Assembly (NCBI RefSeq): GCF_039524015.1
Contig: NZ_BAAAGF010000001.1
Span: 310,001-374,000 of the forward strand
Source of the DNA: Gaetbulibacter_B jejuensis
GTDB taxonomy: Bacteria > Bacteroidota > Bacteroidia > Flavobacteriales > Flavobacteriaceae
Direction: 5' to 3'
DNA length: 64,000 bases
Part shown: positions 24,457-33,719 of the stretch, piece by piece
Numbering within the stretch: the stretch's first letter is position 1
Layout of the letters: the number at the start of each line of letters is the position of its first letter
Made by a program: the position numbers and the translations under genes
Notes under the pieces: model-generated
What the model was told of the DNA's origin: nothing
Database searches by the model: none
What the model saw: only the letters and a program-made list of their open reading frames with translations

Positions 24457-27198
24457 ATGACAAGTTTTATAGAAGAGGTTATTATTGACATACATGAAAA
24501 AAGCCTCAACGTTTCAGAATTAACCTTTGTACTTCCTAGTAAAAGAGCTGGTGTTTTCTTAAAACACGAATTATCTAAAGTATTTAAAAGCACTTTTTTT
24601 GCACCTGAAATTCTTTCTACTGAAACATTTGTAGAAACACTATCTAACTTACAATACATCAATAATACTGAGTTGATTTTTGAGTTTTATGATGTATATC
24701 TTAAGGTAACTCCAAAAGAAAATGTGGAGCCCTTTGATCAATTTTATAAATGGGCTCAAATACTGCTTCAAGATTTTAATGAAATAGACCGTTATCTTGT
24801 AGCGCCTCAAAATATTTTTGATTACTTAACTGCTATTAAAGAAATAGAGCATCATCATTGGTCAGTTGATGAAAATCAAACCGATTATATTAAAAACTAT
24901 CTAGCCTTTTGGAAACGTTTAAAACAATATTATGAGTTATTAAACGACCAACTCATTTCAAAGCGAAAAGGATACCAAGGCTTGGTGTATAGGGAAGCAG
25001 TAAATAACCTTGAACAGTTCACAATTGCAAACCAAGAAAAGACATTTGTGTTTGTTGGTTTTAACGCACTTAACAAAGCCGAAGAAACCATAATACAAGA
25101 ACTTTTACAGCAAGATATAGCTATTATCTATTGGGATTTAGACCAACGGTTTTTTAAAGATTCAATTCATGATGCTGGTATGTTTATAAGACAACATAAA
25201 GCGAATTGGCCTTATTTTAGAAAAAACCCAATCAATTGGTTATCGAACAATTATTCCAAACCAAAGAACATAGATATTATTGGTACTCCAAAAAATATTG
25301 GTCAAGTAAAATATATAGGTGAGTTGCTTCAGCGTTTAAAAAACGAGAAGAACTCATTAAAAAACACAGCTGTTGTTTTAGGCAATGAAAGCCTATTAAT
25401 GCCTTTATTAAATTCAATGCCTGAAGATATTGGTCCCATTAATATTACTATGGGTTTACCTTTAAATGCAATTCCATTGGCGTCTTTGTTTGAAAAGCTA
25501 TTTGCGATTCAAAAATCAACTTCAAAAACTCTGTATTACAAAGATGTAATAACAATACTGTCCCATCAATTTATAAAACCGCTTCTTGTTGATAATGATA
25601 TTGACCATGCAGACATAATAATTGACCATATTCAAAACAATAATATTGCTAATATTACTGCTAAAGGGATTACTGAATTAGCTCCATCTAAAACAGAGTT
25701 GTTAGAACTCCTTTTCAATAATTGGAACAATAATTCAAGAAGAGGTTTATCAAATTGTAGCAAACTTATCATGTCTATTAAAGCGTTTTTAGACAAGGAT
25801 AAATCAAAACAATTACTCTCATTAGAGTACTTATATAGGTTTAATGAAATATTCAATACATTAGGACTAATGTTGACAAAACATGAGCATATTGAATCTA
25901 TAAATACTTTACATGGTTTATATAGAGAACTTATTAAAAACGAAACATTAGATTTTAAGGGAGAACCTCTGCAAGGTCTTCAAATTATGGGAATGCTAGA
26001 ATCTCGAGTTCTCGATTTTGAGACAGTTATTATTGCTTCGGTTAATGAAGGTGTTCTACCTGCTGGAAAAAGTAATAATTCTTTTATTCCTTTTGATGTT
26101 AAAATAGAAAACAACCTGCCAACCTATAAGGAAAAAGATGCAGTTTACACATATCATTTTTATAGGCTATTACAACGAGCTAACACTGTTTTTTTGGTTT
26201 ATAATACCGAACCAGATGTGTTACAAGGCAATGAAAAAAGTAGATTTATCACTCAATTAGAAATTGATGACACACACAATATTAACCACTACATAGTGTC
26301 GCCTAAAGTACCTGCTATTCAACAAAGTCTCACTCAAATTAAAAAGACTGATGCAGTACTATCGCGCATAAAAGAAATTGCAGAAAAAGGGTTTTCGCCT
26401 TCTTCATTAACAAATTACATTAGAAACCCAATTGACTTTTATAAGCAAAAAATTCTCGGAATTAAAGAGTTTGATGATGTTGAAGAAACTGTTGCAACTA
26501 ATACGTTAGGGACTACAATCCACAACACTTTAGAGGACTTTTATACGCCTTACATTGGCAAAGAGCTTACTTCTAAAAACGTTGAAGCAATGAAGCCTAA
26601 AATACATGATACTGTTTTAAAGCACTTTAAAAATGAATATAAAAAAGGGGATACCACAAAAGGTAAAAACCTTATCATTTTTGAAATAGCAAAGCGGTAT
26701 GTTTCTAATTTTTTAGATTTAGAAATAGATGCGCTTCAGCAAGGAAATACTATAAAAATTATTTCGGTTGAAGAAGATAATAAAGTAAAAATTGATATTC
26801 CTGAACTAGACTTTCCTGTTTATTTAACAGGAAAAGTGGACCGAATTGATGAGTTTAATGGTACTACTCGTATTATTGATTATAAATCTGGAAAAGTAGA
26901 GGCTTCTAAAGTTAAAATTTCTCAATGGGAAGATCTAACTACCGACTATGATAAATACAGTAAACCATTTCAAATACTGGCTTATGCATATATGTTAAAC
27001 TCTAAAAAGCCGTTTACAGCACCTGTTGAAGCAGGAATAATTTCGTTTAAAAACTTAGGCAGTGGGTTTTTAAAATTCACTGAAAACAAAAACACATTAA
27101 TTTCTCAAGAAACCTTAGAGAACTATACGGTAGAGTTAAGAAATCTCATTTTAGAAATTTGTAATCCAAATATCGAATTTATAGAAAAAGAAGTTTAA
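24457..27198 (+). CDS. AddB-like PD-(D/E)xK nuclease
   Basis: 913 residues. The N-terminal half is an inactivated helicase-like region (LTFVLPSKRAGVFLKHEL replaces Walker A; ILSTETFVETLS; VFVGFNALNKAEE). The C-terminal domain is a RecB-type nuclease: SPSSLTNYIRNPIDFYKQKIL, LGTTIHNTLEDFY, Asp795 in TGKVDRIDEF and Asp808/Lys810 in IIDYKSGKVE, then QILAYAYML. It would be the second subunit of an AddAB-type end-resection machine together with the gene at 18535. The four cysteines that hold the iron-sulfur cluster in Bacillus AddB are not seen. An in-frame TTG/ATG choice is not an issue; the ATG starts directly before TSFIEEV. Confidence 0.82.
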   Translation: MTSFIEEVIIDIHEKSLNVSELTFVLPSKRAGVFLKHELSKVFKSTFFAPEILSTETFVETLSNLQYINNTELIFEFYDVYLKVTPKENVEPFDQFYKWAQILLQDFNEIDRYLVAPQNIFDYLTAIKEIEHHHWSVDENQTDYIKNYLAFWKRLKQYYELLNDQLISKRKGYQGLVYREAVNNLEQFTIANQEKTFVFVGFNALNKAEETIIQELLQQDIAIIYWDLDQRFFKDSIHDAGMFIRQHKANWPYFRKNPINWLSNNYSKPKNIDIIGTPKNIGQVKYIGELLQRLKNEKNSLKNTAVVLGNESLLMPLLNSMPEDIGPINITMGLPLNAIPLASLFEKLFAIQKSTSKTLYYKDVITILSHQFIKPLLVDNDIDHADIIIDHIQNNNIANITAKGITELAPSKTELLELLFNNWNNNSRRGLSNCSKLIMSIKAFLDKDKSKQLLSLEYLYRFNEIFNTLGLMLTKHEHIESINTLHGLYRELIKNETLDFKGEPLQGLQIMGMLESRVLDFETVIIASVNEGVLPAGKSNNSFIPFDVKIENNLPTYKEKDAVYTYHFYRLLQRANTVFLVYNTEPDVLQGNEKSRFITQLEIDDTHNINHYIVSPKVPAIQQSLTQIKKTDAVLSRIKEIAEKGFSPSSLTNYIRNPIDFYKQKILGIKEFDDVEETVATNTLGTTIHNTLEDFYTPYIGKELTSKNVEAMKPKIHDTVLKHFKNEYKKGDTTKGKNLIIFEIAKRYVSNFLDLEIDALQQGNTIKIISVEEDNKVKIDIPELDFPVYLTGKVDRIDEFNGTTRIIDYKSGKVEASKVKISQWEDLTTDYDKYSKPFQILAYAYMLNSKKPFTAPVEAGIISFKNLGSGFLKFTENKNTLISQETLENYTVELRNLILEICNPNIEFIEKEV

Positions 27199-27205
27199 AG
27201 CCCAC

Positions 27206-29551
27206 TTATGCTATTTGTAGTTTAGGTTTACAGCAGTAATTTATTTTTTCCATTAATAAGTCTTTATTTACTGGTTTGGTCATATAGTCATTCATACCAA
27301 TATCAAGCACTCTTTGTCTGGTTTCTTGCATTGCATCAGCTGTTACTGCTATAATAGGAATTTCGCCAATAACTTGTCCTAATGTTCCACTTCTAATAAT
27401 TTTTGTGGCTTCATAACCATCCATTACTGGCATTTGTAAATCCATTAAAACAACATCGTAAACATCTTTTTTTAGAATTTCTAAAGCCTCCTGACCGTTT
27501 TGCGCCACAGCAAAATTAATATGCTCTGAACTTCCTAAAAGCTTGCGCATAATCATTTGGTTCATCACATTGTCTTCAACCACCAAGACTTTTAAAGGGT
27601 CTTTTTGGTTAACATTTAAAAAAGATTCCTCTTTAGGTTTACTAATAACTTCTAAAGGAAGCTCAACAAAAACCTTAGTCCCTTTTCCTTCGCTACTTTC
27701 TATACTAATTGTACCGTTAAAAAGTTCAACTAAGTACTTTGCGATGGTCATTCCTAAACCAATTCCTCCAAATTGCCTTTTGTTATCATGCTTCATTTGG
27801 TTAAAACTATCAAACATATTCTCTTTCATATCATCAGACATTCCAACACCTGTGTCAGAAACCACGAAAGAAAAACGCGACAGATCATTTGGCTGTTGAG
27901 TACAGCTAAGTTTTAAATGAACGCCTCCTTTTATTGTAAATTTAATGGCGTTGTTGAGGATGTTGTTTATTATTTGAACAAACCGCTCTTTATCTCCTTT
28001 TACTCTCGTAGGAATGTTGTAATCCATTTCAAAAGCATAAGTCAACCCTTTCTTTTCGGCTTCTAACTTCCAATTTGAGCTTATCTGATTAAGTACTACA
28101 GAAGGGTTAAACTCTTCACTTCTTAGCTTAAGTTCTTTCTTTTCAATCTTTTCAAAATCTAGAATATCATTTACGTTACTCAACAAACTAAGAGACGCAT
28201 TTTTAATGATTTCAAAATTCTTTCTGCTTGTATTGCTTTTATTAGTTTCTAATTGATTCTCAGCAATACCCATAATAGCATTTATGGGTGTTCGTAATTC
28301 ATGACTCATGTTAGACATAAAATACGTTTTTAGTTTACTAATCTCTTCCGATTTCTTTAACGCTAAAACCTGAGATTTCTCCTTTTCCATGCGTAACCTT
28401 TTGATGAGATTAGTCATGGAAAGCGATAAGAAAATCACCTCAAAACCTGAACCAAATTTGGCACTATTGAGCGTGTAGAAATTGTTTGGTAATAGGCTTA
28501 AATTATTCATTACAAAGCCTAACAAACCTATTACTAAAAAGAAAATTCCAATAGAAAAATAAGGGTCTATTTTTATCTTTTTAAAACGTATTATAAATAA
28601 TGTAGCAAGTATAAAAACTAAGCTTATAAGTCCATTTAAGTTTGCTATTGGGTAGGTAAGTTCAAGTGTCTTTTCACTAAAGACAACCATAACAAATAAT
28701 ACAGCAATAAAAATATAAATGCCTTTAAAAACACTGTGTATTTTTGGTGTTCGCTGTTTTACCTTTAAAAAGTACTCGCAATATTTAAGTAAAAAGAAGT
28801 TTGATGCCAATGCAGCTATCATTACTGCTCTACTATTTATAAAGCCTCCATTTGGAAATATATATTGAAAGATTAAACCATCTAATGCACCTTGCATTAA
28901 AGCAATTGAAAACACATAAAACCCATAATACAAAAATGTTTTTTCTTTTAAACTGGTGTAAAAGAAAAGATAAATTACACCTGCCAGAAACAATAGTCCA
29001 TAAAACAACCCTAAAAATAATTGTTGTTTATAGTTCATTACCCAAAAATCAAACTCACTGTAAATATCTAATGGTATGTTTATGGTTTCGCCATCACTTG
29101 CTAAATGCAAATAAAATTGCTGAGTTGTATTAGCTGGTAATGTTATTTTGAAAATGGTTTCTCTATGTTCAACCTGCCTTTCATTAAAAGGAATTTGGTC
29201 TCCACTACTAAACTTTTCAATGCCATTTTTTGATATTTGATATAAATCAGCAATATCAGTTATTGGTCTTGCTGTTTGTAGATAGTAAGTTTTTGATTCG
29301 CTATCTGGGTTAAAAAGTTTAAATCTGGTCCAGAAACTCTGTGAAGTAAAACCAATGCTATGATTGTCAGAAGTAAGTGGAGTAAATTCTAAATTGCTGT
29401 TTAAAACCTCTTCAATTGATAATTCAGGTTTGTCAGTTGCAGTAAACTCAGCAAAATTGTAAAGTTTGTTTGAAGACTCTTCTAAGTTATATGCATTTTC
29501 TTGCGCATACAATCCTATACTGAGCAGGCAGAATAGTAGTATAAATTTCAT
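27206..29551 (-). CDS. Hybrid sensor histidine kinase with 7TMR-DISM sensor and receiver domain
   Basis: 781 residues. After a signal peptide (MKFILLFCLLSIGLYAQ) comes a periplasmic DISMED2-like beta domain (about 30-165), then seven membrane helices of the 7TMR-DISM type (about 175-385), a short coiled coil, the HisKA domain with phospho-acceptor His417 (MSHELRTP), an ATPase domain with NNILNNAIKF, DTGVGM and GGIGLGMTI, and a C-terminal receiver domain with Asp704 (VVLMDLQMPVMDG) and Lys in MTKPV. It senses an external, possibly carbohydrate-like signal; no output regulator lies adjacent. It converges on the AddB-like gene with a 7-base gap. Confidence 0.92.
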   Translation of the reverse strand: MKFILLFCLLSIGLYAQENAYNLEESSNKLYNFAEFTATDKPELSIEEVLNSNLEFTPLTSDNHSIGFTSQSFWTRFKLFNPDSESKTYYLQTARPITDIADLYQISKNGIEKFSSGDQIPFNERQVEHRETIFKITLPANTTQQFYLHLASDGETINIPLDIYSEFDFWVMNYKQQLFLGLFYGLLFLAGVIYLFFYTSLKEKTFLYYGFYVFSIALMQGALDGLIFQYIFPNGGFINSRAVMIAALASNFFLLKYCEYFLKVKQRTPKIHSVFKGIYIFIAVLFVMVVFSEKTLELTYPIANLNGLISLVFILATLFIIRFKKIKIDPYFSIGIFFLVIGLLGFVMNNLSLLPNNFYTLNSAKFGSGFEVIFLSLSMTNLIKRLRMEKEKSQVLALKKSEEISKLKTYFMSNMSHELRTPINAIMGIAENQLETNKSNTSRKNFEIIKNASLSLLSNVNDILDFEKIEKKELKLRSEEFNPSVVLNQISSNWKLEAEKKGLTYAFEMDYNIPTRVKGDKERFVQIINNILNNAIKFTIKGGVHLKLSCTQQPNDLSRFSFVVSDTGVGMSDDMKENMFDSFNQMKHDNKRQFGGIGLGMTIAKYLVELFNGTISIESSEGKGTKVFVELPLEVISKPKEESFLNVNQKDPLKVLVVEDNVMNQMIMRKLLGSSEHINFAVAQNGQEALEILKKDVYDVVLMDLQMPVMDGYEATKIIRSGTLGQVIGEIPIIAVTADAMQETRQRVLDIGMNDYMTKPVNKDLLMEKINYCCKPKLQIA

Positions 29552-29735
29552 TTGGGGTGCTATTAATCAGTCGAAACTTACAAAAAAGCCTTATCGAGTA
29601 TCAAAAAACTCGATTATAAGTCACAAAAGTACCATTAACAGTATAAAGTTGTCAATATCTTAGACAAACTGTGGCGTAAAAGTAATTGACCTTTTACTAT
29701 CAATTCAAAATTCTAACAATAAGCTAATGCTAAAA

Positions 29736-30533
29736 TTATTTTAATCCGCTAAGTACTAAAACAGGTAGTTTAGAGCTATGAAAATCTCTTTTAAGTATTG
29801 TGTTTTTCTCCCAAAGCTTAGTGAAGAACCCTCTTTTACGTCTTACCACACAAAGTAAGTCAGGGTCATTGTCTTTGTAATGCTCCAATACGCCTTGAAA
29901 TGTCGTTGCATTTTCACTTTTCGTGGTATTGGTTATTAATGCTGAAAGTTCTTGATCTACGTCAAAGTCACCTTCATTATAAAAAGGTGTTTTCACCAAT
30001 AAAAGATTTACAATTGACTTGAACTGGTCTTTAATAGACTTTAGTGGTGTTAGTGCATTATGATTTTTAATAACAGCAGATTTTAATGCCATTAAAATAT
30101 ACACAATAGGCTTAAATACATATCCTTCAGGTACTATTAATGCTGGTATATTGGTTTGTTTAATAATCTTTCCAGACGTTTTACCCAAATACACTTCTTC
30201 TTTAACCGAATTTGTTCTTGGCTCAATCATTATTAAATCAATATCTAATGATTTACAAACCAATTCAAGCGTATCAACAAGTTTTCCTTTAAAGGTTTTA
30301 ATCACTACCTCAACACCCTTTTTATCTACTTTATCTACATGAGATTTTAAAAACTCCAAACTCTCACGCTCCAAAATATCATCTACTTTTATCATAGTTC
30401 CTGCCTTGGTATACACGTTATAAACTTGTACTACATACAACTTTGCACCAAACGCTTTAGCAAAATCAACTGCATACTGTAAATGACTTACTGCATTTTT
30501 TGACGAACCAACAGGAACTAAAATATTCTTCAT
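29736..30533 (-). CDS. Universal stress protein, two-domain UspA
   Basis: 265 residues with an N-terminal Usp fold (MKNILVPVGSSKNAVSHLQYAVDFAK, given here by its first part MKNILVPVGSS) and a more diverged second half. The phrase LIMIEPRTNSVKEEVYLG and the later LGKTSGKIIKQTNIPALIVPEG match the nucleotide-binding end of Usp domains. No membrane segment is present, so it is cytoplasmic. Such proteins respond to stress and growth arrest; the ligand is unknown. It is a single-gene unit facing away from the GNAT gene. The 184-base gap before the kinase gene holds only an imperfect palindrome. Confidence 0.87.
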   Translation of the reverse strand: MKNILVPVGSSKNAVSHLQYAVDFAKAFGAKLYVVQVYNVYTKAGTMIKVDDILERESLEFLKSHVDKVDKKGVEVVIKTFKGKLVDTLELVCKSLDIDLIMIEPRTNSVKEEVYLGKTSGKIIKQTNIPALIVPEGYVFKPIVYILMALKSAVIKNHNALTPLKSIKDQFKSIVNLLLVKTPFYNEGDFDVDQELSALITNTTKSENATTFQGVLEHYKDNDPDLLCVVRRKRGFFTKLWEKNTILKRDFHSSKLPVLVLSGLK

Positions 30534-30580
30534 ATTCTATAAATTAAAAGTAAATTTACTCGCAAAAATAAACATTATTA

Positions 30581-31081
30581 ATGATTCGCAAAGCTACGCT
30601 TAACGATATTGGTTCTATACTACAGCTCACTAACGCTTGTGCTAAACACATGATAGCTAACAACATTCATCAATGGAATGAACATTATCCAAGTGAAAAT
30701 GCCTTTTTAAACGATGTAGCACAATCAGAACTTTATGTATTGGAAATTGGCAACACTATTATTGGATGTGTAGTAATTTCTTCTTTAATGGATGAAGAAT
30801 ATATACCTATTGAATGGCTCACTAAAAATGAAAAAAACATTTACATTCATAGGTTAGCTGTTCATCCTGACCATCAAGGAAAAGGATACGCACGACAGTT
30901 TATGGACTTTGCTGAAACATTTGCAAAAACAAACGATTACGAATCAGTTAGACTTGATACATTTTCTCAAAATAAAAGAAATCAAAAATTTTACGAACAA
31001 AGAGGTTACAAACGTTTAGGTGACATTTATTTTCCTAAACAAAGTGAATATCCTTTTTACTGTTACGAATTGGTATTTTGA
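30581..31081 (+). CDS. GNAT-family N-acetyltransferase
   Basis: 166 residues. The acetyl-CoA loop is seen as RLAVHPDHQGKGYARQFM, with QGKGYA at 99-104, followed by the typical C-terminal strand VRLDTFSQNKRNQKFYEQRGY. It transfers an acetyl group from acetyl-CoA to an amine; the acceptor is unknown. The gene ends in TGA overlapping the TTG start of the MATE transporter gene (TTGA), so the two are translationally coupled, perhaps joining modification and export of the same compound. That functional link is inference. Confidence 0.9.
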   Translation: MIRKATLNDIGSILQLTNACAKHMIANNIHQWNEHYPSENAFLNDVAQSELYVLEIGNTIIGCVVISSLMDEEYIPIEWLTKNEKNIYIHRLAVHPDHQGKGYARQFMDFAETFAKTNDYESVRLDTFSQNKRNQKFYEQRGYKRLGDIYFPKQSEYPFYCYELVF

Positions 31082-32412
31082 ATATAGACATAAGCACAAA
31101 ACATATTAACCGATTAGCAATACCTGCATTAATTTCAGGGATTTCAGAACCTATATTATCGCTTACTGATGCTGCAATTATTGGTAATATTCCAATAAAT
31201 ACAGCAGAGTCAATCGCTGCTGTTGGTATTGTTGGCACGTTTTTATCTATGCTTATCTGGATTTTTGGACAAACCCGAAGTGCTATTTCGTCAATTATTT
31301 CGCAATACCTTGGTGCAAATAAAATTAATGAAGTTAAAAATCTGCCTGCACAAGCTATTTTAATCATAACATCATTAAGCTTGTTGATTATCGTAGGCAC
31401 TTATCCGTTTACAAATTCTATTTTCAAACTCTATAATGCCTCTGGTTTAATTCTAGAATACTGTAGTGAGTATTACAAAATTAGAGTCTTTGGGTTTCCG
31501 TTTACCTTATTTACCATTGCAGTTTTTGGAACATTTAGAGGTTTACAAAACACGTTTCATCCTATGATAATTGCTGTTGTTGGTGCTTTAACAAATATTG
31601 TTTTAGATATTGTTTTAGTGTATGGTGTTGAAGGGTTTATTGCACCAATGCATATTAAAGGTGCTGCATATGCAAGTGTTGTTGCTCAATTGTTAATGGC
31701 TTTGCTTTCCGCTTACTTTATACTTAAAAAAACCGATGTCCCGCTTATGGTTAAGCTGCCTTTTAACAAAGAGATTAAAAACTTCTCTTTAATGGTGCTT
31801 AATTTATTTGTACGCACCTTAGCGCTAAACATCACATTATATTTTGCGACTAGGTTTGCTACAGCCTATGGCAAAAATTATATTGCTGCTTATACTATTG
31901 CCATTAACCTCTGGTTTTTTGGTGCATTTGTTATTGATGGTTATGCGAGTGCTGGTAACATTTTATCAGGAAAACTCTTTGGCGCAAAGCAGTATAGTGA
32001 TTTAATTAAATTAAGCAATACCTTAATTAAATATGGAATTGGTTTAGGTTTTGTTTTAGCGGTTTTAGGAGGTATTCTTTATTATCCAATTGGACGATTA
32101 TTCACTCAAGAAACTGCTGTTTTAGATGAATTTTACTCAGTATTTTGGATTGTATTAGCAATGCAACCTCTTTGTGCTTTAGCCTTTATTTTTGATGGCG
32201 TTTTTAAAGGCTTAGGAAAAATGAAAATATTGCGTAATTTACTTTTAGCTTCTACGTTTTTGGTATTTGTGCCAACGCTTTTTTTACTAGATAACTACAA
32301 CCTTAAGTTACACGCTGTATTTATTGCGTTAACCATTTGGATTATAGCCAGAGGCATTCCGTTAATTATAAAATTTAGAAAACTATTTTTACCACTTACA
32401 CAAAAGCAGTAA
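31078..32412 (+). CDS. MATE-family efflux transporter
   Basis: 444 residues starting at TTG (31078), the only sensible start because the first conserved helix (LAIPALISGISEPILSLTDAAIIGN) begins 13 residues later; its first part is LAIPALISGIS. About twelve membrane helices are visible, including the paired-bundle motifs LGANKINEVKNLPAQA and SGKLFGAKQYSDLIKLSN. It is close to the DinF/NorM branch, exporting cationic drugs or metabolites in exchange for sodium or protons. The start codon overlaps the stop of the GNAT gene. The 3' end is followed by a tiny membrane-peptide ORF. Confidence 0.9.
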   Translation: MNIDISTKHINRLAIPALISGISEPILSLTDAAIIGNIPINTAESIAAVGIVGTFLSMLIWIFGQTRSAISSIISQYLGANKINEVKNLPAQAILIITSLSLLIIVGTYPFTNSIFKLYNASGLILEYCSEYYKIRVFGFPFTLFTIAVFGTFRGLQNTFHPMIIAVVGALTNIVLDIVLVYGVEGFIAPMHIKGAAYASVVAQLLMALLSAYFILKKTDVPLMVKLPFNKEIKNFSLMVLNLFVRTLALNITLYFATRFATAYGKNYIAAYTIAINLWFFGAFVIDGYASAGNILSGKLFGAKQYSDLIKLSNTLIKYGIGLGFVLAVLGGILYYPIGRLFTQETAVLDEFYSVFWIVLAMQPLCALAFIFDGVFKGLGKMKILRNLLLASTFLVFVPTLFLLDNYNLKLHAVFIALTIWIIARGIPLIIKFRKLFLPLTQKQ

Positions 32413-32444
32413 CTTTAGGGTTTTAATAGTTCAAAAAAACAATT

Positions 32445-32522
32445 ATGGGTAATAGACTGTTTCTTATACTAGCAATAGTATTAATAATTATTTATTTCTA
32501 CAACCGAAGAAAAAGACGTTAG
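32445..32522 (+). CDS. Possible 25-residue single-helix membrane peptide
   Basis: The ATG at 32445 opens a 25-codon frame: MGNRLFLILAIVLIIIYFYN followed by RRKRR and a stop. It is one uninterrupted hydrophobic helix with a strongly basic tail, so it would insert with its C terminus in the cytoplasm. It lies 32 bases after the MATE stop in the same direction and ends two bases before the convergent oxygenase gene. Short single-helix proteins of this type can act as transporter regulators. Only the composition supports coding, so it is a candidate. Confidence 0.45.
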   Translation: MGNRLFLILAIVLIIIYFYNRRKRR

Positions 32523-32524
32523 TT

Positions 32525-33184
32525 TTATCTGGTTTTTAACCATCCTGTAATACTCAACCTTTCCGTTTCTACAGGTTTTACTTCGTGTTCAATAATTTGA
32601 CTTTCAAAAATGACTACACGTCCAGGAAAAGGATAAATGCTTTTTGGAACTTCATTTCCGTTTTCATCAAGATACAATACAAGTTCACCTCCATTTTCTG
32701 GCTGCCAATCTTCGTCATTTAAGTAACAAACAAACGACAGTTTTCTTCTATCATCATTTTGAAATGTATCTAAATGACGCTTATAAAACGTTCCTTTTGG
32801 ATACAATGCATAATGAAATTCCTTGTGCAATATTCCTAAAAAACAGGTTTTATTTAAGTAGTTTACTAAGCTGTTTATTTTGTTGAAAAACAATTGCTCT
32901 GCTGCGTTAGCTTTAGTTTCATCTATCCATAAAATCACATCGCCACGAATAGACTTTACAATCACTTCATTAACGCGATTACCAATAGCTGCTTTTTTAA
33001 ACCGATCTTCTTCATGTTTTTCTAACAACGACTGCCTTAAAGCATGCACTTCTTCTTTAGAAAAAAAGTCTTCAACAACACTGTATTGTTGCGAAATAAT
33101 ATCGTTGATAACCTTTTCGTACTGAGGGTTTTCAACAAAATCGATATTCTCAAAAATTTGAGATTCAACCAAAGTATCTTTCAT
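32525..33184 (-). CDS. 2-oxoglutarate/Fe(II)-dependent oxygenase (prolyl-4-hydroxylase-like)
   Basis: 219 residues. The double-stranded beta-helix core carries the iron triad His137 and Asp139 (YKRHLDTFQNDD) and His200 (ESQIIEHEVKPV), and Arg209 (TERLSITGW) for the 2-oxoglutarate carboxylate. The intermediate phrase KLSFVCYLNDEDW with GGELVLYLDENG is typical of the P4Hc group (PF13640). The substrate may be a protein or small molecule; none is suggested by neighbours. The start is the ATG at 33184 and the stop lies close to the convergent small peptide ORF. Confidence 0.88.
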   Translation of the reverse strand: MKDTLVESQIFENIDFVENPQYEKVINDIISQQYSVVEDFFSKEEVHALRQSLLEKHEEDRFKKAAIGNRVNEVIVKSIRGDVILWIDETKANAAEQLFFNKINSLVNYLNKTCFLGILHKEFHYALYPKGTFYKRHLDTFQNDDRRKLSFVCYLNDEDWQPENGGELVLYLDENGNEVPKSIYPFPGRVVIFESQIIEHEVKPVETERLSITGWLKTR

Positions 33185-33243
33185 AATTTTTAAACAAAAG
33201 CGCGCAAAAGTAATCTAAAAATCAATTGCTTTTACAAATTCAA

Positions 33244-33251
33244 TATCTTTG
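33244..33251 (+). promoter_or_regulatory. -7 box for the queD-like gene
   Basis: TATCTTTG, a perfect TAnnTTTG match, 18 bases before the ATG at 33270. This implies a short leader for the three-gene run up to lpxH. Confidence 0.65.
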
Positions 33252-33269
33252 TAATGAAAATATTTTTTG

Positions 33270-33719
33270 ATGAGTAATATTAGAATTACAAAACAGTTTT
33301 CGTTTGAAACAGGACATGCACTTTACGGCTATGATGGAAAGTGCAAAAACGTACATGGACACAGCTATAAACTATCGGTTACAGTTATTGGTCAACCTAT
33401 AGCAGACAACACCAATGTTAAATTTGGAATGGTTATAGACTTTAGCGATTTAAAAAAAATTGTAAAAGAAGAAATAGTTGATGTTTTTGATCATGCTACA
33501 GTGTTCAACAAAAACACGCCTCATGTAGAGTTAGCAAAAGAACTTGAAGATAGAGGACATAATGTATTGTTGGTAAATTACCAACCAACCAGTGAGATGA
33601 TGGTCATTGATTTTGCTGAAAAAATCAAAACCAGATTACCAAAAAACATAAAACTGCATTCCTTAAAGCTTCAGGAAACCGAAACCAGTTTTGCCGAATG
33701 GTATGCTAGCGACAATTAA
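33270..33719 (+). CDS. queD: 6-pyruvoyl-tetrahydropterin synthase / 6-carboxytetrahydropterin synthase-like
   Basis: 149 residues from the ATG at 33270 (a TTG codon directly before it is also in frame). Zinc ligands His16 (FETGHAL), His29 and His31 (NVHGHSY) and catalytic Cys25 (DGKCKN) are all present; Glu near the end (LQETETSFAEWY) completes the T-fold site. Enzymes of this family turn dihydroneopterin triphosphate into pterin intermediates, usually for queuosine. The 149-residue size with an inserted AKELEDRGHNVLLVNYQPTSE stretch is usual in Bacteroidetes. It is directly followed by the DinB-like gene (TAA then ATG). Confidence 0.85.
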   Translation: MSNIRITKQFSFETGHALYGYDGKCKNVHGHSYKLSVTVIGQPIADNTNVKFGMVIDFSDLKKIVKEEIVDVFDHATVFNKNTPHVELAKELEDRGHNVLLVNYQPTSEMMVIDFAEKIKTRLPKNIKLHSLKLQETETSFAEWYASDN

